This document shows positions 1-11,200 of a stretch of DNA of 64,000 nt, piece after piece (within the stretch, counting starts at the first letter, position 1; each line of letters opens with the position of its first letter). A program made the position numbers and the translations under genes. The DNA is taken from contig WBTZ01000003.1 of NCBI GenBank assembly GCA_009026175.1, positions 37,981-101,980 on the forward strand, given 5' to 3'. Source of the stretch: Zoogloea sp. (GTDB lineage: Bacteria; Pseudomonadota; Gammaproteobacteria; Burkholderiales; Rhodocyclaceae). Under the pieces are notes generated by a model that saw nothing but the letters and a program-made list of their open reading frames with translations, was not told the origin of the DNA and did not search any database.

Positions 1-2082
<2,082 letters not shown>

Positions 2083-2091
2083 GCTTCGCCG

Positions 2092-2117
2092 GCCCCGTTC
2101 CTGTCAGGGAGCGGGGC
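2092..2117 (+). terminator. GC-rich hairpin downstream of maeB
   Basis: The arms GCCCCG and CGGGGC, extended inward by a T:G wobble and three or four more pairs, form a stem of about 10 bp with a GTCA-type loop. It starts 10 bases after the maeB stop. There is no clear T-tract, so it may be a weak terminator or a 3' mRNA-stabilising stem. Confidence 0.4.
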
Positions 2118-2196
2118 ATCGCAGGGTCATTTCGGGATCCCCTCCGGTACAATCGGGCCATTGTCCAGCTGCTCCATTGTCCGTGAGGTGATTCCG

Positions 2197-3171
2197 ATGC
2201 CCCATGCCATTCGTTTCGAGCGTACCGGCGGTCCTGAGGTCCTGCAGTGGGTCGAGGTGGAAGTGCCTCCGCCCGCCGCGGGCGAGGTTCGGATACGCCA
2301 TCAGGCTGTTGGCCTGAACTTCATTGACACCTACCACCGCTCGGGGCTGTATCCGGTTCCTTTGCCCTCCGGCATCGGGCAGGAGGCGGCGGGCGTGATC
2401 GAGGCGGTGGGCGACGGTGTCACCGAGTTCGTGGCGGGTGACCGGGTTGCCTACGTCGGAGGCGCCCTCGGGGCCTACTCCGAAATCCGCAATGTCGTGG
2501 CCAGCTCCCTCGTCAAGCTGCCGGATGCCCTGTCCTTCGAGCAGGGCGCGGCGATGATGATGCAGGGCCTGACTGCACAGTACCTCCTCCGCCGAACCTA
2601 CCGGGTCAAGGCTGGCGACACCATCCTGATCCATGCTGCTGCCGGTGGCGTAGGCCTGATCGTTTGCCAGTGGGCCAAGGCCCTCGGGGCGACGGTGATC
2701 GGCACGGTGAGTTCCGAAGCCAAGGCGAAGCTGGCGCAGGCCAATGGTTGCGATCACGCCATCATCACCCCCGGGGAAAGTGTTTCGGCGCGCGTGCGCG
2801 AGATTACCGGCGGCGAAGGCGTGCCCGTGGTGTATGACTCCATCGGCAAGGATACCTTCATGGATTCCCTGGCCTGTCTGCGACCGCTGGGAATGATGGT
2901 GACCTTCGGCAACGCTTCGGGAGCGGTGCCTCCCTTTGATCCGGGGCTGCTGGCCCGGATGGGGTCCCTGTTCCTGACCCGCCCGACCCTGTTCCACTAC
3001 ATCGCCCGACGTGAGGATTTGCTGGCCATGGCCGCAGAGCTCTTTGCCGTGGTCGCGTCCGGCCAGGTGCGCCTGTCCATCAATCAACGTTTTCCGCTGA
3101 AGGAGGCGGCCACGGCCCATCGTGAGCTGGAAGCCCGGCGGACGACGGGTTCCAGTGTGCTGCTGCCCTGA
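2197..3171 (+). CDS. Quinone oxidoreductase, zeta-crystallin type (MDR family)
   Basis: Zinc-free medium-chain dehydrogenase/reductase of the NADPH:quinone reductase type, 324 aa and cytoplasmic. The N-terminal GroES-like domain (about 1-125) carries the family segments G-L-N-F-I-D-T-Y-H-R-S-G and G-Q-E-A-A-G-V-I. The Rossmann domain has the A-A-A-G-G-V-G nucleotide loop at about 152-158. The ATG at 2197 was chosen over an in-frame start 12 codons upstream because it has a GTGAGGTG ribosome site 6 bases before it and gives the normal family N-terminus (M-P-H-A-I-R-F). The cysteine ligands of zinc alcohol dehydrogenases are absent. The natural electron acceptor cannot be read from the sequence. 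It lies 2 bases from the next gene, so co-transcription is likely. Confidence 0.93.
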   Translation: MPHAIRFERTGGPEVLQWVEVEVPPPAAGEVRIRHQAVGLNFIDTYHRSGLYPVPLPSGIGQEAAGVIEAVGDGVTEFVAGDRVAYVGGALGAYSEIRNVVASSLVKLPDALSFEQGAAMMMQGLTAQYLLRRTYRVKAGDTILIHAAAGGVGLIVCQWAKALGATVIGTVSSEAKAKLAQANGCDHAIITPGESVSARVREITGGEGVPVVYDSIGKDTFMDSLACLRPLGMMVTFGNASGAVPPFDPGLLARMGSLFLTRPTLFHYIARREDLLAMAAELFAVVASGQVRLSINQRFPLKEAATAHRELEARRTTGSSVLLP

Positions 3172-3173
3172 TC

Positions 3174-3560
3174 ATGAAACATGTTTATCTGCCTGCTGCG
3201 CTGATGGCCCTTTCGCTGGGCCTGACGACGCTTTCTGCCACGGCTGCGCCCCCTGCGCCGGCCGGGCCCCCCATGGTGCTGACGCCGGTGCAGGCTGCGT
3301 TTGTCCAGGCCGAAACCCGCCGTATCGAGGAGGGCTTCATCCAGAAGGTGATGAGTGTCACCGGAGCGACCCGGGAACAGGTGCTCCGGGCCATTCCGGC
3401 CAAGGGGCGTCTTACCGATAGGCTGGCCCGCATCTTCAGCTCTATCGAGCGGGACCTGAAAGGGCCGCTGACCGATGAGCAGAAGGCCCTGATCTTTGCG
3501 GCTGACGGGGAGCGCAAACAGGCGCTCAGGGATCTGCCAGCCCAGGCTGCGTCGCGCTGA
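3174..3560 (+). CDS. Small secreted protein of unknown function
   Basis: 128 aa. Residues 1-25 form a typical Sec signal peptide: a lysine, a hydrophobic run of Ala/Leu, then a T-A-A or S-A-T-A-A cleavage region. The mature part begins with a Pro/Ala-rich stretch and then becomes an amphipathic helical region rich in Glu, Arg, Gln and Leu. It contains no cysteines. I do not recognise the family. It starts 2 bases after the quinone oxidoreductase stop and is probably in the same transcript, and it is convergent with the diguanylate cyclase that follows. A periplasmic helical protein is all that can be supported. Confidence 0.72.
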   Translation: MKHVYLPAALMALSLGLTTLSATAAPPAPAGPPMVLTPVQAAFVQAETRRIEEGFIQKVMSVTGATREQVLRAIPAKGRLTDRLARIFSSIERDLKGPLTDEQKALIFAADGERKQALRDLPAQAASR

Positions 3561-3575
3561 GGCGGGCTGCCGGGT

Positions 3576-4676
3576 TCAGAACAGCTCCATCTCGCTTTCC
3601 GGCGCGGCTCGGGGGGTGACCTTGCCGGTACTCAGCAGGAGCTCGTGGCTGCAGACCTGATTGCGGCCATTCCCCTTGGCGTAATACAGGGCTTCATCGG
3701 CCCGACCGACGATGTCCGGAATGGAGTCGTGGGGGTGGATGGTGGTGTAGCCGATGCTGATCGTGACCTTGCCCACCTGGGGGAAGTCACGCTGTTCGAC
3801 GGTGCTGCGGAAGCGTTCGAGGGCTGCGGTTACCTCCTCTTCCGAGGTCGCCCGGAGCACGACCACGAATTCCTCCCCGCCGAAGCGGAACAGGCGGTCC
3901 TGGTGGCGGAAGCTCTCCCGCATGAGACGGGCCAGCAGGAGCAGGACTTCGTCGCCGTAGAGGTGGCCGAACTGGTCGTTGACCCGCTTGAAATGGTCGA
4001 CATCCACGACGGCGAGCCAGTGGGAGCCGTCGTCGTTGCGAAGGCGCCTGCGTTGGGTCGTGGCCTCGTCGCCACTCTGGCTGCTCAGGAGGTGCCCCAG
4101 GATCTTGCTCAGGTTCTCGTCAAAGGTCTTGCGGTTGAGGAGGCCCGTGAGGGTGTCGCGCTCACTGTAATCGAGCAGGCTGAGATAGTTGCGATACAGG
4201 CCCAGGAAGCCCTCGGCCGTACCCAGGTCGTCGTCTGCCAGGGGGGCTCCGCATACGACTTCCAGCACGCCCAGGACGCGGCTGTCGATCGAGATCGGGA
4301 AGCAGTGGATATGCAGCTCCCGTTCGGTGTCGTGGCGACGGACGATCTGGCTCTGCTCCACGCAGGCAATCATTTCGGGGCGGTCATGGAGCGGCAGGGG
4401 CTCGCCGCCCTTATCGAATTCGGACTGGGAATAGCTCACGCCGTCCTGACCCACGTGGGTCACCCGGGACAGGTAATTCTCCTCGCCGTGCTGGCTGGCC
4501 TTGTAGAGGTTGACCTCCTGCGCCTTGACCAGCTCGAATAGCGCCGATGCGACGCCCAGTTCAAGCAGGGTCCGGTCCCTGTGCTGGGTGATCGACTCAA
4601 CGTGCTTGAGGACGTGGATCATGTTGCCGCATCGGGTGGCTGTCAGACGAACGATATTAGCGCAGGCGGCCTTCAT
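3576..4676 (-). CDS. Diguanylate cyclase with N-terminal sensory domain
   Basis: 366 aa and probably cytoplasmic, as no membrane segment or signal peptide is seen. Residues about 30-170 look like a GAF-type sensory domain (the segment containing H-C-F-P-I and R-V-L-G-V-L-E-V-V-C-G). The C-terminal GGDEF domain has G-G-E-E-F at about residue 265, preceded by the inhibitory-site motif R-H-Q-D five residues upstream. It should therefore be an active, product-inhibited c-di-GMP synthase. The start is uncertain: the ATG at 4676 has a weak GGAAA site, while a second ATG at 4622 begins M-I-H-V-L-K-H and also gives a sensible N-terminus. It is monocistronic and convergent with the small secreted protein. 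The ligand is unknown. Confidence 0.9.
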   Translation of the reverse strand: MKAACANIVRLTATRCGNMIHVLKHVESITQHRDRTLLELGVASALFELVKAQEVNLYKASQHGEENYLSRVTHVGQDGVSYSQSEFDKGGEPLPLHDRPEMIACVEQSQIVRRHDTERELHIHCFPISIDSRVLGVLEVVCGAPLADDDLGTAEGFLGLYRNYLSLLDYSERDTLTGLLNRKTFDENLSKILGHLLSSQSGDEATTQRRRLRNDDGSHWLAVVDVDHFKRVNDQFGHLYGDEVLLLLARLMRESFRHQDRLFRFGGEEFVVVLRATSEEEVTAALERFRSTVEQRDFPQVGKVTISIGYTTIHPHDSIPDIVGRADEALYYAKGNGRNQVCSHELLLSTGKVTPRAAPESEMELF

Positions 4677-4712
4677 GTTTCCGGTGAATTGCGTTGATCG
4701 GCGCGCAATTTT

Positions 4713-5057
4713 TCACAGGCCTGGAGGCTGTCTGGCCGGATTGCAGTCGGTCGTGCGGGCCTGCAGCAGGAGGCGTCCTTCGTCGAGGAGGGCCTTGCAT
4801 GCGGGGGTGGGCTGTGCCGGGGCGCTGTCAGGGTAAAAGAGGGTCAGTCCGAGGCGCGCCTCGAGTGTCTGAAGGGCTGTGCTGAGGGAGGAGGGCGGCA
4901 TGGACAGGGTGTTCGCCGCCGCCGCGACGCTGCCGTGCCGGGCTACGGCGTCCAGCAGTTCGATGGTGTGAAGCGTGATCCGCAGGGAGAAGAGCTCGCC
5001 GTCCTCGGGATGCGTCGGCGGGGGGGGCTTGTGGGAGGGCTCTGGATGAGTCTGCAT
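4713..5057 (-). CDS. Stand-alone LysR-type helix-turn-helix protein
   Basis: 114 aa from the ATG at 5057; an in-frame ATG at 5084 would add nine residues. After a His/Pro-rich N-terminal tail of about 25 residues it contains a LysR-type winged HTH: H-T-I-E-L-L-D-A-V-A-R-H-G-S-V-A-A-A-A-N, then S-S-L-S-T-A-L-Q-T-L-E-A-R-L-G. It ends soon after the wing helix. A full LysR regulator is about 300 aa, so the entire effector-binding domain is missing. No frameshifted remainder fits in the 36 bases before the diguanylate cyclase start. It is either a dedicated short DNA-binding protein or the remnant of a truncated regulator. No convincing ribosome site precedes either start. Confidence 0.62.
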   Translation of the reverse strand: MQTHPEPSHKPPPPTHPEDGELFSLRITLHTIELLDAVARHGSVAAAANTLSMPPSSLSTALQTLEARLGLTLFYPDSAPAQPTPACKALLDEGRLLLQARTTDCNPARQPPGL

Positions 5058-5460
5058 GAGTGTGCCAATGTATGAAATGGGCATTGCACGATGCCGGTGA
5101 TCGCTACACTGCACGCGACGGGGCGGACGCCGGCGCAGCGGATCGGGATGCGCCTTTCATTTCCGGCAGGGTGCGGGACTCCGCTTCGGGGCCGCGGGCG
5201 ACCTGGATACGTCTGTGTGGGGACGCGCTGTCTGGAAAGTCTCCCGTGGGTATCCATTTCTGTTTCGGTGTGCGTTTGGTGGGGGACGAGCGCGTTATGC
5301 ATGCTTGATTACACCTTCTTGTGTGTGCTTGGTCAATGAGGCAATTGTTGTTTTTTATATCATTCGATTTTTTGTTGAAGGCGATTTTTTGCTGATTTTT
5401 CCTTTTTAATCAATTGTTAGCGGTTTTCATTGAATTTGCGCAGAGTAATTTTGGTTGCGC
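5058..5460. other. Intergenic region, partly AT-rich, between two divergent HTH genes
   Basis: About 400 bases without a convincing gene. The first half has normal GC. From about 5285 to 5455 it is strongly AT-rich for this genome, with runs of T and two copies of CAATTGTT (in GCAATTGTTG near 5341 and TCAATTGTTA near 5411). It probably holds promoters for the flanking divergent genes. The short frames here have no codon character of the neighbouring genes. Confidence 0.6.
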
Positions 5461-5754
5461 ATGCGGCGGCTCCGGGTTTGTATGGCATATGGAAGTCCGG
5501 CCGAAATGATCGGTGAGGTTCTCGGGTGTGTGCATGGTCGGCATACGCTGGATGAGATTGCCATGGGAATGGGTGTTCACAAGAACACGGTGGGTCACCA
5601 TGAGCGTGGGGAGCGGCTGCCGGATATCGACTTTCTCGCCGCGTTCGCGGCTGCGACGGGCCCGGATCTAGGTGAGTTGCAGGCGTCTCGTCTCGTCTCG
5701 AGTCGGGAGGCCGCGTGCGATAATCCGGGCGTTGCCGATCGGCATGCGACTTGA
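5455..5754 (+). CDS. XRE/HTH_3-type DNA-binding protein
   Basis: 99 aa if the TTG at 5455 is used; in-frame ATGs at 5461, 5482 and 5506 are alternatives, and the shortest still keeps the whole domain. Residues about 30-75 fit a Cro/C1-type HTH: H-T-L-D-E-I-A-M-G-M-G-V, then N-T-V-G-H-H-E-R-G-E-R-L-P, then F-L-A-A-F-A-A-A-T-G. The tail is short and unstructured. Its TGA overlaps the TTG start of the rhomboid gene by four bases (TTGA), so the two are translationally coupled. The gene is preceded by an AT-rich segment. Target and ligand are unknown. Confidence 0.68.
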   Translation: MRMRRLRVCMAYGSPAEMIGEVLGCVHGRHTLDEIAMGMGVHKNTVGHHERGERLPDIDFLAAFAAATGPDLGELQASRLVSSREAACDNPGVADRHAT

Positions 5755-6881
5755 GCCACTTGAACTACGACACTTTCATCAACCTGCTGTTCGGCCGCGT
5801 TCCTCGTGCAGACGTGACCTGGGGGCTGGTACTGATCAATGGGCTTGTCTTTGCGCTGCTGGCGCTGTCCGGCCATGGCGTGATGCAGATACCTTCCGAG
5901 TTGTTGATCCGCTTCGGTGGAAACCTGGCGCCCCTTGTCCAGAAGGGGGAGGTCTGGCGCCTTGGCACGGCGCTGTTCCTGCATGGCGGGCTGCTCCATG
6001 TGGGGCTCAACATGCTGGCCCTGTATCAGGCCGGGCAGGTGGTCGAGCGCCTCTTCGGCCGTGCCGGCTTCATCCTCATCTATGGGCTGGCCGGTTTGCT
6101 CGGCAACGTGGCCAGTCTGTGGTGGAAGCAGGGGCCCGTCAGTGTGGGCGCCTCGGGCGCGATATTCGGCGTGTATGGGGCCCTGCTGGCCTATCTCAGC
6201 GTGCAGAGGGGCTCGGTCCCGGGGGAGGTGTTCAAGGAGATGCGCTCCGGCACCCTGGGTTTCATCGGCTATTCGCTGTTCGCCGGCTTTGCGCTGCCGG
6301 GCATCGACAACGCGGCGCACCTCGGGGGGCTGCTGGCAGGGCTCGTGCTCGGTGCCTGCATGGCGATGCCCCTGGCCGCGCCCAGGCCGGTACGCTGGCT
6401 TTCGCCCCGTCTGTGGGGTGGGGTCGCCATCGTGACCGCCCTCGGGGGCGCCATGTGGACGCAGGCCCCTGAGCTTGTGCGGCGCTACGAAATGGGCGCG
6501 GCCTTCAATGAGACCCTGCAGCGTTTTTCCATTGAAGAGCAGGAGTTGCTGCGCGAGCAGGCGTCCCTGATGGAGGCCCTGCAGCGGAGGCGTGCCACGG
6601 AGACGGCGGTTCGGGATGCGCTGGAGCGCGAGTGCCTGGTGCGCTGGGAGCGACAGATCACCCAGCTCTCCTGGCGGGAGGCTCCGGCCGGTCAGGAGTG
6701 GTACCGCGAGGAGCTGATCGAGTACGCCACGGCCCGCCGTGATGCAGTGAAGGCGCTGGTGCAGGCCCTGGAGACACGTCAGTCGGTCTGGCTGGAGCGT
6801 GCGCGCAACCTGCAGGTGCAGGCTGACAACATCCTGCTGCAGATCCGCCTGCGCAAGTCGATGGAAGACAGCGGCCGCTGA
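5751..6881 (+). CDS. Rhomboid family intramembrane serine protease
   Basis: 376 aa with a multi-helix membrane domain in residues about 20-235. The catalytic serine is S135 in G-A-S-G and the catalytic histidine is H190 in A-A-H-L-G-G. The supporting H-G-G-L-L-H...N-M-L motif lies at about 78-88. Residues about 255-376 form a long, charged, mostly helical cytoplasmic tail that looks coiled-coil and is not part of the rhomboid fold. The start is a TTG at 5751, overlapping the stop of the upstream HTH gene. Rhomboids cleave transmembrane substrates within the bilayer; the substrate here is unknown. Confidence 0.9.
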   Translation: MSHLNYDTFINLLFGRVPRADVTWGLVLINGLVFALLALSGHGVMQIPSELLIRFGGNLAPLVQKGEVWRLGTALFLHGGLLHVGLNMLALYQAGQVVERLFGRAGFILIYGLAGLLGNVASLWWKQGPVSVGASGAIFGVYGALLAYLSVQRGSVPGEVFKEMRSGTLGFIGYSLFAGFALPGIDNAAHLGGLLAGLVLGACMAMPLAAPRPVRWLSPRLWGGVAIVTALGGAMWTQAPELVRRYEMGAAFNETLQRFSIEEQELLREQASLMEALQRRRATETAVRDALERECLVRWERQITQLSWREAPAGQEWYREELIEYATARRDAVKALVQALETRQSVWLERARNLQVQADNILLQIRLRKSMEDSGR

Positions 6882-6902
6882 TTGCGGCCCATGGAGGGCA
6901 CA

Positions 6903-8219
6903 ATGGGCTTTACCCAGCAGTTTCTGTTGATTCTCATCCTGGTGGGGGTCAGTGCCTTCTTCTCGGTGTCGGAGATCTCCGTTGCCGCGTCGCGCAAGTC
7001 GCGTCTGGCCGTGCTGGCCGAGAACGGTGACGAAGGCGCGGTCCGGGTGCTTGCGCTGCAGGCGCGGCCGGGGCCCTTCTTCACGCTCGTGCAGATCGGC
7101 CTCAACGGCGTGGCCATCATGGGCGGCATCGTCGGTGAGGGAGCCTTTTCCCCCTGGCTGACCGAGGTCCTGAGTCCCTGGTTGCCGGCGGCCTACCTGG
7201 ACAGCGTGGCCTTTGCCCTGTCCTTCGTGCTGGTGACCTCCCTGTTCATCCTGTTCGCCGACCTGATGCCCAAGCGGCTCAGCATGGCTTCGCCGGAGCG
7301 GCTCGCCATCGCCATCGCCGGGCCGATGATCCTGCTCATCCGATGGCTGCAGCCCCTGCTGTGGCTCTACAACGGTGCTGCAGACATGCTCTTCCGGCTG
7401 TTCGGGGTGCCGACTGCCCGCAATGACACGGTGACGCCGGACGAGATCATCGCGGTCGTGGAGGCGGGGGCCCAGGCCGGCGTGCTGGCCGAGCAGGAGC
7501 ATGCCCTGATCGAGAACGTCTTCGGCCTGGAGGTGCGCAGCGCGCCGTCAGCCATGACCACGCGGGAGAGCGTGGTCTTCTTCACCCTGCAGGAGAGTGA
7601 GGAGAGCATCCGTCAGAAGATCACCAGCCGGCCCTTCAACCGCTTTCCGGTGTGCGACGGAAATATCGATCAGGTGGTGGGCTATGTGGATGCCAAGGAT
7701 CTGCTCAACCGGGTGCTGGCGGGGCAGTCCCTGTCCATGAAGGCGGATGCGCCGATCAACCCGCTGCTGGCCCTGCCGGACTCCCTGACCCTGTCCGAGG
7801 TGCTCGAGCGACTGCGCGAGGCGCGCGACGACTTTGCGGTGATCATCAACGAGTACGCCCTGGTGGTGGGCGTGATCACCCTCAACGACATCATCCGGGC
7901 CCTGGTGGGCGATGACGTGGAGCAGGTGCAGGAGGAGCAGATCCTGCGCCGCGACGACAATTCCTGGCTGGTGGACGGTGCCACCGCCGCGGCCGACCTG
8001 ATGCGTGTGCTCGGCATCGATGACGGGGACGGCAGCGAACACTACGAGACCGTTGCCGGCTTCATGATGTACCACCTGCGCAAGATCCCGCGGCGTACCG
8101 ACCGGGTGGATCTTGCCGGCTACCGCTTCGAGGTGCTGGACGTGGACAACCACCGCATCGACCAGCTGCTGGTGAGCCGGCTCGATGGTGCCTCCGGAGA
8201 AATCTCCGGCCAGGGGTGA
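6903..8219 (+). CDS. paeA: Hemolysin-family CBS membrane protein, PaeA/YtfL type
   Basis: 438 aa. The architecture is a DUF21 membrane domain with about four helices (residues 1-190), a CBS-domain pair (about 205-335) and a C-terminal CorC_HlyC domain (about 350-430). The sequence tracks the enterobacterial YtfL/PaeA protein closely through its length (for example S-A-F-F-S-V-S-E-I-S, E-H-A-L-I-E-N-V-F, D-F-A-V-I-I-N-E-Y-A-L-V-V-G). In that protein the reported role is putrescine/cadaverine export under stress; magnesium or cobalt efflux is the alternative for the wider family. The ATG at 6903 has a GGAGGG site 7 bases upstream and is preferred over an upstream TTG. Confidence 0.88.
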   Translation: MGFTQQFLLILILVGVSAFFSVSEISVAASRKSRLAVLAENGDEGAVRVLALQARPGPFFTLVQIGLNGVAIMGGIVGEGAFSPWLTEVLSPWLPAAYLDSVAFALSFVLVTSLFILFADLMPKRLSMASPERLAIAIAGPMILLIRWLQPLLWLYNGAADMLFRLFGVPTARNDTVTPDEIIAVVEAGAQAGVLAEQEHALIENVFGLEVRSAPSAMTTRESVVFFTLQESEESIRQKITSRPFNRFPVCDGNIDQVVGYVDAKDLLNRVLAGQSLSMKADAPINPLLALPDSLTLSEVLERLREARDDFAVIINEYALVVGVITLNDIIRALVGDDVEQVQEEQILRRDDNSWLVDGATAAADLMRVLGIDDGDGSEHYETVAGFMMYHLRKIPRRTDRVDLAGYRFEVLDVDNHRIDQLLVSRLDGASGEISGQG

Positions 8220-8251
8220 AAGCACCGCCCGCGGACGGGTAAAATTGCGGG

Positions 8252-11200
8252 ATGTCTGAATCCCACTCCCCCCGCTTCGTCCATCTGCGCCTCCATACCG
8301 AGTATTCGATCTCCGACGGGATCGTGCAGGTGGACTCCGCCATTGCCCGCGCTGCCGCCGACGGTATGCCGGCCCTCGGCATTTCCGACCTGGCCAACCT
8401 CTTCGGCATGGTCAAGTTCTACAAGGGCGCCCGCGGCAAGGGCATCAAGCCGATCTGCGGCGTGGATGCCTGGATCACCCAGGACACCGACCGGGACAAG
8501 CCCTACCGGGTGCTGCTGATCAGCAAGAACCGCAAGGGCTACGGCCAGCTCTGCGAGCTGCTGACCCGCGCCTACATGGAGAACAAGTACCGGGGCCGTG
8601 CGGAGATCCGCCGCGACTGGCTGACTGCAGACAGCGCCAGTGACCTGCTGTGCCTGTCCGGCGCCAAGGATGGCGACATCGGCCAGGCCCTCGCCAACGG
8701 CAACGGCCGCCTGGCCGAACAACTCGCCGCCGACTGGGCGGCCCGTTTCCCGGGCGGCTTCTACATCGAGATCCAGCGCGCCGGGCATCCGGGCACCGAA
8801 GGCTACATCCGTGAAGCCCTGCAGATCGCCTCGAACCTGGACCTGCCGGTGGTGGCCACCCATCCGATCCAGTTCACCCGGCCGGAGGACTTCAAGGCCC
8901 ACGAGGCCCGTGTCTGCATCGCCCAGGGCAATGTACTGGCCGACAAGCGCCGGCCGCGGGACTTCACCGAGCAGCAGTATTTCAAGACCCAGGCCGAGAT
9001 GTGCGAGCTCTTCGCCGACATCCCGGAGGCCCTCGAGAACAGCATCGAGATTGCCCGCCGCTGCTCGCTGACGATCCAGCTGGGCAAGAACTTCCTGCCC
9101 CAGTTCCCGACCCCCGAGGGCATGACCCTCGACGACTTCCTGGTGGCCGAGGCCAAGCGGGGCCTGGAGGAGCGCCTCAAGGAGCTCTATCCCAACGAGG
9201 TGGACCGGGAGGCCCAGCGCCAGCGCTACGAGGATCGGCTCAAGTTCGAGACCGACACCATCATCCAGATGGGTTTCCCGGGCTACTTCCTGATCGTGGC
9301 CGACTTCATCATCTGGGCCAAGGAGAACGGGGTGCCGGTGGGCCCCGGGCGGGGCTCCGGTGCCGGTTCGCTGGTGGCCTACAGCCTGCGCATCACCGAC
9401 CTGGACCCGCTGGCCTACGCCCTGCTGTTCGAGCGCTTCCTGAACCCCGAGCGGGTATCGATGCCCGACTTCGACATCGACTTCTGCCAGGACAACCGCT
9501 ACCGCGTCATCGAGTACGTGCGCGAGCGCTACGGCAAGGACGCGGTGAGCCAGATCGCCACCTTCGGCACCATGGCCTCCAAGGCGGTGGTGCGCGACGT
9601 GGGGCGGGTGCTCGACCTGCCCTATGGCCTGTGCGACCGGCTCTCCAAGCTGATCCCGGTGGTGCAGAACAAGCCGCTGTCGCTGGCCGATGCGCGGGAG
9701 CAGGAGCCGCAGATCAACGAGCTGATGGCCGACGGCAACGACGGCGAGTCGATCCAGGAGCTGTGGGGTCTGGCCGAGCCCCTCGAGGGCCTGACCCGCG
9801 GCGTCGGCATGCACGCCGGTGGCGTGCTCATCGCGCCGGGCAAGCTCACCGACTTCTGTCCGCTGTACATCGCCGATGGCGAGGACGCGACGCCGGTCTC
9901 CCAGTTCGACAAGGACGACGTGGAAGGCGTCGGCCTGGTCAAGTTCGACTTCCTGGGCCTGCGCAACCTCACCATCATCGAGCTGGCCCTCGAGTACATC
10001 GAGCGCCTCACCGGCTCCCGGCCAGACCTGATGAGCCTGGGCTTCGGCGATCAGGCGGCCTACCAGATCCTCCGCGACGCCAACACCACGGCGATCTTCC
10101 AGGTGGAATCCGAGGGCATGAAGAAGCTTCTCAAGAAGCTCGCCCCCGACCGCTTCGAAGACATCATCGCCGTGCTGGCGCTGTACCGGCCGGGCCCCCT
10201 GGGCTCGGGCATGGTGGACGACTTCATCCTGCGGAAGAAGGGCCAGCAGGCCATCGACTACTTCCACCCGGACCTGCAGGCCTGCCTCGAGCCCACCTAC
10301 GGCGTCATCGTGTACCAGGAACAGGTGATGCAGATCTCCCAGATCATCGGGGGCTACACGCTGGGTGGTGCCGACATGCTGCGCCGGGCGATGGGCAAGA
10401 AGAAGCCGGAGGAGATGGCCAAGCACCGGGAGACCATCGCCGATGGTGCCCGCAAGCAGGGTTATGACCCGGCCTTGGCCGAACAGCTGTTCGACCTGAT
10501 GACCAAGTTCGCCGAGTACGGCTTCAACAAGTCGCACACGGCCGCCTACGCGGTGGTGACCTACCACACCGCCTGGCTCAAGGCCTACCACTGCGCGGCC
10601 TTCATGGCCGCCACCATGTCGGCCGACCTGGACAACACCGATACGATCAAGATCTTCTACGAGGACACGATCGCCAACAAGGTGGTGGTCCTGCCGCCGG
10701 ACGTGAACCAGTCCGACTACCGTTTCGTGCCCACCGACGCCAAGACCATCCGCTATGGCCTGGGGGCGGTGAAAGGCGTGGGCGAGCCGGCGGTGCGGGC
10801 CATCCTGGCGGCGCGCCAGGCCGGTGGGCCGTTCAAGGATCTCTTCGATTTCTGCTGCCGGGTAGACAAGCGCCTGGCCAACCGCCGGGTCATCGAGGCC
10901 CTGGTGCGGGCCGGCGCCTTCGACACCATCGCCCCGACCCAGCCGGCCGACCGGCACACCCTGATGGCCACCGTCGGCATCGCCATGGAGGCGGCCGAGC
11001 AGCAGGCGGCCAACGCCCTGCAGAGCGGCCTGTTCGACATCCCCGGCGAAGCCGCCGGGCCGATGGTGGACTACGTCAAGGTGCGCCCGTGGGGCGACCG
11101 GGAGAAGCTCAAGGAAGAAAAGCTGGCGATCGGCTTCTTCCTGTCGGGCCACCCCTTCAATGCCTTCAAGGAAGAGGTGCGGCGCTTCGTGCGGCGCCCG

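Noticed and set aside
5595-7502. A 635-codon minus-strand frame opposite the rhomboid and paeA genes
   Set aside because: Antisense shadow with His/Gln/Arg-rich composition. Both plus-strand genes have intact family motifs.
8120-11152. A 1010-codon minus-strand frame opposite dnaE
   Set aside because: It is a shadow of high-GC dnaE coding sequence. Composition is His/Gly/Leu/Val-rich with no domain, while dnaE on the other strand is unmistakable.
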